Part shown: piece after piece, positions 1-4,511 of the stretch
Numbering within the stretch: position 1 is the first letter of the stretch
Layout of the letters: each line of letters begins with the position of its first letter
Assembly: GCA_017431395.1 (NCBI GenBank)
Contig: JAFRLD010000159.1
Location: 1 to 5,191, forward strand
Direction of reading: 5' to 3'
DNA length: 5,191 nucleotides
Origin: Bacillota bacterium
Lineage (GTDB): Bacteria > Bacillota > Clostridia > Peptostreptococcales > Anaerovoracaceae
Made by a program: the position numbers and the translations under genes
The notes under the pieces: generated by a model
Seen by the model: only the letters and a program-made list of their open reading frames with translations
Database searches by the model: none
What the model was told of the DNA's origin: nothing

Positions 1-3
1 CAT
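1..3 (-). CDS. Start codon of the next downstream gene (probable gamma subunit; rest outside window)
   Basis: On the minus strand the korB stop TAA (5-3) shares its last A with an ATG at 3-1, giving the TAATG arrangement also seen at two other junctions in this window. A purine-rich AGAGGGGG at 18-11 ends 7 nt before this ATG, which is good spacing for a ribosome binding site. Only the initiator codon is visible, so the product cannot be read. The alpha subunit here lacks a fused gamma domain, and Kor enzymes need one, so a separate gamma subunit (korC) is the expected neighbour. That identity is inference from operon convention. Confidence 0.5.
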
Positions 4-836
4 TACCGAACCCCCTCTGCTTTCAGTTTCGCCTCGACCCGTTCCAGATACTCAGAGGCTTCCGGATCATAGTGCAGGAGCCCGATCGGGATCTTGCCGT
101 CTTTCAGGTCCGGCAGGCTGCTGCCCGCAAGCTGCGATTTTTTCCCTTTGTACACATAGGTCCCTTTCTTGTATCCGTCCATGATCTTCGAGGGCTCTTT
201 CTCTCCGTAGACATTCTTACCGGCCTGGACCGGGCACTGGGACAGGACCTCGATAAAGGAGAATCCTCTGTGCGAGATGCCTTCCGCGATCGCCTTCTCC
301 AGCTGGACCGGATGTGCCGTCGTCCATCTGGCGACATAACTTGCCCCGAGAGACGTTACCAGCCTGCAGCTGTCGATCGGCTCATCAATGCAACCGAACG
401 GAGATGTTTTCGTACGCGCTTCCTTCGGTGTCGTCGGGGATTTCTGTCCGCCGGTCATGCCGTAGATGTAGTTGTTGACCATGATCACCGTCAGGTCGAT
501 GTTTCTCGCCGCCGCATGGAGCAGATGATTGCCTCCGATGGCTACGCAGTCTCCGTCACCGGTAAAGACTACGATCTTCTTGTTCGGCTGCGCCAGCTTC
601 AGTCCCTCTGCGAATGCGATCGCTCTCCCATGCATCGTGTGCATGACGTCAAGCTTGTAATAGCATGGGATCCAGGAAGAGCAGCCGATGCCGCTGACGC
701 AGGCGATGTCCTCGCGGATCCCGAGGCGTTCGAACGCCTCGATCGCTGCGTACTGGATGATTCCGTTGCCGCATCCCGGGCAAAACAGTGTTGGGAGGGA
801 TTCTGTCTTGATGTATTTCTCGTAGAGTTTATTCAT
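3..836 (-). CDS. korB: 2-oxoacid (probably 2-oxoglutarate):ferredoxin oxidoreductase, beta subunit
   Basis: This 277-residue cytoplasmic protein is the thiamine-diphosphate and 4Fe-4S subunit of a CoA-acylating 2-oxoacid:ferredoxin oxidoreductase. CPGCG lies at residues 19-23. The ThDP/Mg motif starts with GDGD at 93-96 and ends with NN at 121-122, the usual spacing. The likely cluster ligands are Cys19, Cys22, Cys52 (in GIGCSS) and Cys201 (in SQCPVQ), the four-cysteine layout of this family. HGRA (69-72), IGGNH (100-104) and YGMTGGQ (125-131) are typical of KorB-type sequences. The ATG at 836 overlaps the last 8 nt of korA and has a GGAGG 6 nt upstream inside korA, so the start is secure and translation is probably coupled. 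The length is normal. Substrate choice of 2-oxoglutarate over branched-chain oxoacids rests on remembered family resemblance and pathway context. Cys97 directly after GDGD is unusual to my knowledge. Confidence 0.87.
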   Translation of the reverse strand: MNKLYEKYIKTESLPTLFCPGCGNGIIQYAAIEAFERLGIREDIACVSGIGCSSWIPCYYKLDVMHTMHGRAIAFAEGLKLAQPNKKIVVFTGDGDCVAIGGNHLLHAAARNIDLTVIMVNNYIYGMTGGQKSPTTPKEARTKTSPFGCIDEPIDSCRLVTSLGASYVARWTTAHPVQLEKAIAEGISHRGFSFIEVLSQCPVQAGKNVYGEKEPSKIMDGYKKGTYVYKGKKSQLAGSSLPDLKDGKIPIGLLHYDPEASEYLERVEAKLKAEGVR

Positions 837-2031
837 CGATGCCCTCCTCCTCCAGGATCTTATCCAGCAGCTCTCTCGGTGTATGGATGTTGCCGCCGCA
901 CTTCGGCATGGAGATGACCTTCTGGTGCGTCAGCGCGCGTTCCACCTCTCTGCAGTACTTCCCGACATTCATCTCCGGTACGATCACCGTATGTACGTTC
1001 TCCGCCGCCTGCCGGAGAAGCTCCTCCGGGAAAGGCCAGACGGTATTGATCTTGATGAGGCCGACCTTCAGATGGCTGTAGTCGGTATGCATGGTCTCTT
1101 TCACGCCGCGTTTCACCAGGTCTTTGACCACCCGGAATTTCGGCAGGATCCTGTCATCCTTGATGCCGCGCGCCTTCTTGACGGCGTTCAGCGCAGGACG
1201 CGCGACCGAACCCCAGGCAACGATCGCAACATCTGCGTCCTCCATGCAGTAGGTCGTGATGTCCGCGATCATATCGACGTTGTCCTCGATCTTGCGGGTG
1301 ATCTTCTCGATGAACTCTCCGCTTCGGTCCGCCATATGGCCGATCCTCCGGCCCTGCTCATCGTGGAGCTGGCCTTCGACCAGAGTGTTCGCGCCTTTGA
1401 AGAAGTCCACCGACGGGGAGACCGAATACTTTCTCTTCGGGTTCGCCACGCTTCTGGTCCCGGTATCGATCTCGATCTTTTCCCTCATGTGTCCGACGAC
1501 CTCATCGGCCAGTAGGATCACAGGCGTCCGGAACTGTTCCGCCAGGTCGAATGCCCGTACGGTGAAGTCGTACATTTCCTGTACAGAGGATGGTGCCAGG
1601 ACGATGATCCCATAGTCTCCATGACTGCCATATCTGGCCTGGTAGATGTCCTGCTGGGAGGAAAGCGTCGGCTGTCCGGTCGAAGGACCGCCTCTCTGCA
1701 CGTTCACGATCACGACCGGTGTTTCTGTAACCGCTGCGAAGCCGATGGCTTCCTGCATCAGCGTATATCCCGGTCCGGAGGTGGCGGTCATCGCCTTGCT
1801 TCCGCCCCAACGGGCGCCGATGATCGCACAGGCGGATCCGATCTCATCCTCCATTTGAATAAAGGCTCCCCCTGCCTTCTGCATTTCTCCGGACAACATC
1901 TCGATGATCTCGGTAGATGGTGTGATCGGATATCCTGCGAAGAAGCGGCAACCTGCATAGACGGCCCCTTTGGCACAGGCTTCATTGCCCTGCAAAACGA
2001 CCTGGTTTTTTGTCTTAGAATTACGTTCCAT
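829..2031 (-). CDS. korA: 2-oxoacid (probably 2-oxoglutarate):ferredoxin oxidoreductase, alpha subunit
   Basis: This 400-residue protein is the alpha subunit that, with KorB, converts a 2-oxoacid plus CoA to acyl-CoA, CO2 and reduced ferredoxin. The N-terminal pyrimidine-binding domain shows QGNEACAKGA (14-23), GYPITPSTEI (33-42), MEDEI (60-64, with the glutamates expected to contact ThDP), TSGPG (84-88) and QRGGPSTGQPT (112-122). A C-terminal transketolase-C-like domain follows, with TVWPFPEELL (330-339) near its end. PSTE together with MEDEI and ATSGPG resembles KorA more than VorB-type alpha subunits, which in my memory carry GYPITPQNE. No ferredoxin domain or N-terminal gamma domain is present, so gamma must be separate. 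The ATG at 2031 has AAAGG 5 nt upstream. It is the first gene after the promoter at 2076-2104. Assignment to the family is firm; the exact substrate is inferred. Confidence 0.87.
   Translation of the reverse strand: MERNSKTKNQVVLQGNEACAKGAVYAGCRFFAGYPITPSTEIIEMLSGEMQKAGGAFIQMEDEIGSACAIIGARWGGSKAMTATSGPGYTLMQEAIGFAAVTETPVVIVNVQRGGPSTGQPTLSSQQDIYQARYGSHGDYGIIVLAPSSVQEMYDFTVRAFDLAEQFRTPVILLADEVVGHMREKIEIDTGTRSVANPKRKYSVSPSVDFFKGANTLVEGQLHDEQGRRIGHMADRSGEFIEKITRKIEDNVDMIADITTYCMEDADVAIVAWGSVARPALNAVKKARGIKDDRILPKFRVVKDLVKRGVKETMHTDYSHLKVGLIKINTVWPFPEELLRQAAENVHTVIVPEMNVGKYCREVERALTHQKVISMPKCGGNIHTPRELLDKILEEEGIDE
842..853 (-). promoter_or_regulatory. Ribosome binding site of korB inside the korA 3' end
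   Basis: The minus strand reads GGAGGAGGAGGG here. The GGAGG closest to the start ends 6 nt before the korB ATG. The run also encodes the Glu-rich C-terminus of KorA (EEEG), so this stretch is both coding and a translation signal. It fixes the korB start at 836. Confidence 0.8.
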
Positions 2032-2075
2032 GTAAGCCTTTCCGAGCGGTTTTCCTAACCTCTCTTCCTTGGTTT

Positions 2076-2104
2076 ATCCTAACATTGTATACGATTCGGT
2101 TCAA
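2076..2104 (-). promoter_or_regulatory. Predicted sigma-70 promoter of korAB
   Basis: On the minus strand TTGAAC (2104-2099; 4 of 6 matches to the -35 consensus) is followed after exactly 17 nt by TAGGAT (2081-2076; 4 of 6 to the -10 consensus). A transcription start near 2069 would give a leader of about 38 nt before the korA ATG. The element lies directly downstream of the gntR terminator, where a promoter for korA would be needed. The spacer contains an operator-like site at 2084-2096. The box matches are only moderate, but position, spacing and context agree. Confidence 0.6.
2084..2096. promoter_or_regulatory. Operator-like site 1 (GntR-type half-palindrome) inside the kor promoter
   Basis: The plus strand reads ATTGTATACGATT. 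The 12-bp core ATTGTATACGAT is palindromic at 10 of 12 positions around the central TA, and has the GT-N2-AC core that FadR/FCD-type GntR regulators commonly bind. It sits within the 17-nt spacer of the predicted korAB promoter, so a bound protein would exclude RNA polymerase. An identical copy lies at 2160-2172. The adjacent GntR gene is the obvious candidate ligand-responsive binder; this link is inferred. Confidence 0.65.
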
Positions 2105-2105
2105 G

Positions 2106-2131
2106 CAAAAAGCCTTGAAAAATCAAGGCTT
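2106..2131 (-). terminator. Rho-independent terminator downstream of gntR
   Basis: The minus-strand RNA forms a 9-bp stem (2131-2123 paired with 2118-2110, arms AAGCCTTGA and TCAAGGCTT) with a four-T loop. Transcription continues through a run of five T (2111-2107, two of them inside the stem) and then GC. It lies 66 nt after the gntR stop codon and just before the kor promoter, so it separates the hut-gntR transcript from kor. The short T tract suggests termination may be incomplete. On the plus strand the hairpin is followed by TT only, so it works best for minus-strand transcription. Confidence 0.72.
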
Positions 2132-2159
2132 CCGTTGTTCAATATTCGACTTTTGTATT

Positions 2160-2172
2160 ATTGTATACGATT
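2160..2172. promoter_or_regulatory. Operator-like site 2 (identical copy) between the gntR stop and its terminator
   Basis: The plus strand again reads ATTGTATACGATT, identical over 13 bp and in the same orientation as the copy at 2084-2096, with unrelated flanking bases. The centre-to-centre distance is 76 bp, about seven helical turns, which suits cooperative binding or a small loop. I see no convincing -35 and -10 pair around this copy, so it is more likely an auxiliary site or a transcription roadblock than a second promoter operator. Confidence 0.55.
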
Positions 2173-2195
2173 TTATCCGGCTAAATTTTCGTCGT

Positions 2196-2209
2196 TTTAC
2201 CGCGGTAAA
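2196..2209. repeat. Perfect 14-bp palindrome over the gntR stop codon
   Basis: TTTACCGCGGTAAA is its own reverse complement. It covers the last codons of gntR (Leu-Pro-Arg) and the TAA stop at 2199-2197. It has no loop, so a stable RNA hairpin is unlikely; as DNA it could be a protein-binding site. It differs from the GTATAC-centred sites nearby. It may be fortuitous. Confidence 0.35.
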
Positions 2210-2895
2210 TCGCAGCTGTCACCACAGATTATTTTGCCTTCGACCCACCGTTTCATCGCGCGTTTCGCGGACTGTTCCAGGTGGTGCTCTCCAGCTTTTG
2301 CAGCCGCGTCTTTGTCCCGCGCTTCGATCGCACGGTAGATCGCCTCGTGCTCCTGATAGATCTCCGGCAGATCCTCCTCTTTCTTAAGGCTCTCCCTTCT
2401 GGCGAGGTGCACATAGTCCTGATACGTCTTCATGATCTGTACGATGAACCGGCTCTCAGTCATCCGGTAGATCATCAGATGAAATTCCTCGTTGGCCCGA
2501 AGGAGCTTCTCATACGAATTCTGCTTCGTATAAAAGTGCATCTTCTCCAGCTGCCTTCCCAGCTGCCGGATATCCTGCTCATCTGCGTGATCACAGGCCT
2601 TCCGAATCGCAAGTGCTTCTACGGCGCCTCGAACGGCGTAAATATCGTTCATGTCTTCGCGGCTGAATCCACGGGCGAAGCATCCTTTGTTCGGGATGTA
2701 TTCCACCAGCTGCTCTTTCTCGAGCTGCCGGAACGCATCCCGGATCGGAGTTCTACTGACCTTTAGCTCTGCTGCGATCTTGTTCTCCGTCAGTTTTTCT
2801 CCCATGGTGTATTCGCCCTGCAGGATCCTGTTCCGCAGGATCTCTGTGACCTCCTCTGCGAGAGACCGGGTCCCGTTCATATCTTCCTGCTGCAT
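2197..2895 (-). CDS. GntR family transcriptional regulator, FCD (FadR/VanR-type) subfamily
   Basis: This 232-residue DNA-binding protein has an N-terminal winged helix-turn-helix (about 10-75) with the family signature running through LTENKIAAELKVSRTPIRDA (36-55) and the wing NKGCF (69-73). A helical FCD effector domain follows (about 80-215). Its likely metal or ligand residues are Asn135 and His139 (NEEFH), His183 (QEHEA) and His205 (GEHHL); many relatives have Asp where Asn135 sits. Length is normal. AAGGAGGG 6 nt before the ATG fixes the start. FCD regulators usually sense small organic acids and repress neighbouring catabolic genes. Two identical GTATAC-centred sites lie downstream at the kor promoter, so kor is the likely target. 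I see no clear promoter in the 93-nt gap upstream, so it may be read through from the hut genes. The effector is unknown; a kor or hut pathway acid is a guess. Confidence 0.9.
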   Translation of the reverse strand: MQQEDMNGTRSLAEEVTEILRNRILQGEYTMGEKLTENKIAAELKVSRTPIRDAFRQLEKEQLVEYIPNKGCFARGFSREDMNDIYAVRGAVEALAIRKACDHADEQDIRQLGRQLEKMHFYTKQNSYEKLLRANEEFHLMIYRMTESRFIVQIMKTYQDYVHLARRESLKKEEDLPEIYQEHEAIYRAIEARDKDAAAKAGEHHLEQSAKRAMKRWVEGKIICGDSCDLPR

Positions 2896-2900
2896 GCCGA

Positions 2901-2908
2901 CCCTCCTT
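2901..2908 (-). promoter_or_regulatory. Ribosome binding site of gntR
   Basis: The minus strand reads AAGGAGGG, with GGAGG ending 6 nt before the ATG at 2895. It is a near-consensus site and decides this ATG over the internal Met at residue 6. Confidence 0.8.
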
Positions 2909-2935
2909 AGCTCGTCTGACCGTTTCGTGGCTAAT

Positions 2936-2967
2936 GGTATCCACCGCCCCTATGAGCGGTGGATATC
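2936..2967. repeat. Inverted repeat / hairpin between ftcD and gntR
   Basis: Arms 2938-2947 (TATCCACCGC) and 2956-2965 (GCGGTGGATA) are perfectly complementary over 10 bp around an 8-nt loop. One further outer pair forms after a mismatch. No T run follows the hairpin on either strand, so it is not a canonical Rho-independent terminator. It could be an attenuator, an RNA processing or stabilising hairpin that sets gntR levels relative to the hut genes, or a protein-binding site. It is the only notable structure in the 93-nt gap. Confidence 0.6.
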
Positions 2968-2988
2968 AAACGTCCGTTATGAAACTCT

Positions 2989-3885
2989 TTATAACAGGTG
3001 GTTCTCGATCACCTGGACATCCGGCTGGAAGTCTTCGATCTGCAGATAGTACTCCGCGGTATCTAAGAATGCCTGCATCGGTGCCAGTCCGATGATCTCA
3101 GTGCCGATGACCGGAACGCCATATCTTGCCGCCTCAGCCTTGACCAGCTCTTTGACTCTGTAGAGCGGGGTGACCGTGAAATCGGTCATATTGATAGATA
3201 CCTGTGCGATGTTCCTGTCCTCGAGCATGACGCCCATAGCTTTGACGCACTTCAGGCCGCCGCTGGATTCTCTTATGATCTTGCCGATCTTAGTGGCGAT
3301 CTCGAGATCCGATGTACCCAGGTTGATATTAAAAGCGATGAGCGGAGGTCTCGCTCCGACGGCAACGCAGCCACCGGTCGGGTGGATCCTCTGTCCGCCA
3401 AAGTCCGGGATCCAGTCCGGATCCTTGACCTTTTCGGCCATTCCTTCGAACTGGCCCTTGCGGATCTTCGCCAGATTCTGTCTATGCGGGGCAGACGCGG
3501 ACTTCTCATAGAGGAAGACCGGCAGGTCTGCTTCTTCAGCGATCCTCTTGCCAACGCGGTGCGCCAGCTCATCGCACTCTTCGCTCGTAGCTTCCTTGAT
3601 CGGAATGAACGGCATGACATCGACACAGCCCATTCTCGGATGCGCGCCTTCGTGCTTCGTCAGATCGATCAGCTCAACTGCCTTCTTCGCCAGCTTCACG
3701 CTCGCCTCTTCGCAGCCTTCCAGGCTTCCCATGTATGTGATAACGGTACGGTTGTGGTCTTCGTCCGAAGAATAGTTGAGCAGAGTACATCCCGGGGTGT
3801 TTCTGATCTGATCCACGCACGCTTCGATGATTTCCTTGTTTCTGCCCTCACTTATGTTCGGTACGCTCTCGATAATCTTAGCCAT
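2989..3885 (-). CDS. ftcD: Glutamate formimidoyltransferase (monofunctional)
   Basis: This 298-residue cytoplasmic enzyme transfers the formimino group from N-formimino-L-glutamate to tetrahydrofolate, giving glutamate and 5-formimidoyl-THF. The sequence opens with ESVPNISEGRN (6-16), the family's N-terminal signature, followed by DEDHNRTVIT (41-50). EGAHPRMGCVDV (79-90) holds His82, which matches the catalytic histidine of mammalian FTCD in both context and number. The second half has HPTGGCVAVGARPPLIAFNI, the conserved core of the C-terminal subdomain. Length equals the formiminotransferase part alone; the cyclodeaminase is encoded by the preceding gene. The start at 3885 is secure: GGAGG lies 7 nt upstream, and the ATG overlaps the cyclodeaminase stop by one base (TAATG). 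This is the folate-conserving route of histidine degradation, with no sign of HutG or HutF in the window. Confidence 0.94.
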   Translation of the reverse strand: MAKIIESVPNISEGRNKEIIEACVDQIRNTPGCTLLNYSSDEDHNRTVITYMGSLEGCEEASVKLAKKAVELIDLTKHEGAHPRMGCVDVMPFIPIKEATSEECDELAHRVGKRIAEEADLPVFLYEKSASAPHRQNLAKIRKGQFEGMAEKVKDPDWIPDFGGQRIHPTGGCVAVGARPPLIAFNINLGTSDLEIATKIGKIIRESSGGLKCVKAMGVMLEDRNIAQVSINMTDFTVTPLYRVKELVKAEAARYGVPVIGTEIIGLAPMQAFLDTAEYYLQIEDFQPDVQVIENHLL

Positions 3886-4511
3886 TAAAGTCCCTCCTCG
3901 ATTTCACCATAAATTCTCCTCGCGATCACTTCTCCCTCTGCGATCATTTTTTTGCCGGCTTCCGCGTATTCCGCAGCCAGCGCCTCGTCCTTGACTCCCG
4001 GGAGATTGATCTTCACATTCAGCCAAGCGCCGCGCATGCAGGTCATCAGGTTCAGTACGCCAACGCCATAGTCGCTGTCGCAGTTCCTGTTATAGTGCCC
4101 CTGCAGGCGTTCTGCCAGCGCGAGTCCCTCGGCCGCCATCTCCATGACATGGAATGGTACCTTCGTCGCTTCCAGCGTTCCGTCCGCAATAGCCTGTTTT
4201 CTCGCCGCTTTCTCCTTATCGGTGCCCTTTGGCATCTTGAAGGCTGCCGACACCAGGTTGAAGGCTGCCGTATCGTCATCGATCGCCTTCGCGAAACCTT
4301 CGTAGAGGGCTCCGGCCTTCTCGCGGATCTCTGCGCAAAGGCTGTGCTCCTCGGCGTATTTTTCCTTCGATGTGGTCAGGTCGCAGACCATAGCCATAAG
4401 GGCTGCTCCCTGTGCTCCTGCCAGCGCGCTGACAGAACCGCCGCCCGGAGCCGGCGCATCAGAAAGCAGGATGTCCAGATATTCATTCAATCTTAATTCG
4501 ATCAGTTTCAT
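3885..4511 (-). CDS. Formimidoyltetrahydrofolate cyclodeaminase (FTCD_C / FchA family)
   Basis: This 208-residue, mostly helical cytoplasmic protein most likely converts 5-formimidoyl-THF to 5,10-methenyl-THF plus ammonia, the step after FtcD. The family hallmarks are APAPGGGSVSALAGAQGAAL (19-38), with the glycine-rich folate-site loop, and the NCDSDYGVGVLNL segment (143-155). I chose the ATG at 4511 because the protein then begins MKLIELRLNEYL as relatives do, and the ATG overlaps the hutI stop by one base (TAATG). An in-frame ATG at 4574 would add 21 residues lying entirely within hutI. The ribosome binding site is weak (GGTG about 6 nt upstream), so translation probably depends on coupling to hutI. 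The family also contains stand-alone methenyl-THF cyclohydrolases (FchA), which sequence alone does not exclude. The position between hutI and ftcD favours cyclodeaminase. Confidence 0.88.
   Translation of the reverse strand: MKLIELRLNEYLDILLSDAPAPGGGSVSALAGAQGAALMAMVCDLTTSKEKYAEEHSLCAEIREKAGALYEGFAKAIDDDTAAFNLVSAAFKMPKGTDKEKAARKQAIADGTLEATKVPFHVMEMAAEGLALAERLQGHYNRNCDSDYGVGVLNLMTCMRGAWLNVKINLPGVKDEALAAEYAEAGKKMIAEGEVIARRIYGEIEEGL
3892..3899 (-). promoter_or_regulatory. Ribosome binding site of ftcD inside the cyclodeaminase 3' end
   Basis: The minus strand reads GAGGAGGG here, with GGAGG ending 7 nt before the ftcD ATG. It also encodes Glu-Glu-Gly near the C-terminus of the upstream protein. 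With the TAATG junction this favours coupled translation of the two folate enzymes. Confidence 0.8.

Noticed and set aside
72..917. 281-codon open frame on the plus strand opposite korB
   Set aside because: It is antisense to a gene with clear catalytic motifs. Its product is rich in Arg, Asp and Cys with no recognisable domain, as expected of shadow frames in G/C-rich coding DNA, and it has no convincing ribosome binding site.
883..1515. 210-codon open frame on the plus strand opposite korA
   Set aside because: It is a shadow of korA with low-complexity composition and no recognisable motif.
829..2031. Naming the alpha subunit as a branched-chain (VorB) or pyruvate enzyme
   Set aside because: PSTE after GYPIT, MEDEI and ATSGPG resemble KorA more closely, and glutamate production next door favours 2-oxoglutarate. 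Biochemical specificity still cannot be read from sequence.
2143..2190. A second promoter around operator copy 2
   Set aside because: TACAAA after the site could pass as a -10, but the position 17 nt upstream reads CCGGAT, and a start here would run straight into the terminator.
2069..2338. Plus-strand open frame through the gntR-korA gap
   Set aside because: It runs across the terminator and operator sites into the gntR 3' end. Its product shows no domain and it has no ribosome binding site.
2936..2967. Rho-independent terminator after ftcD
   Set aside because: The stem is strong but no run of T follows on either strand.
3382..3888. 168-codon open frame on the plus strand opposite ftcD
   Set aside because: It is antisense to the conserved ftcD core, with no recognisable domain.
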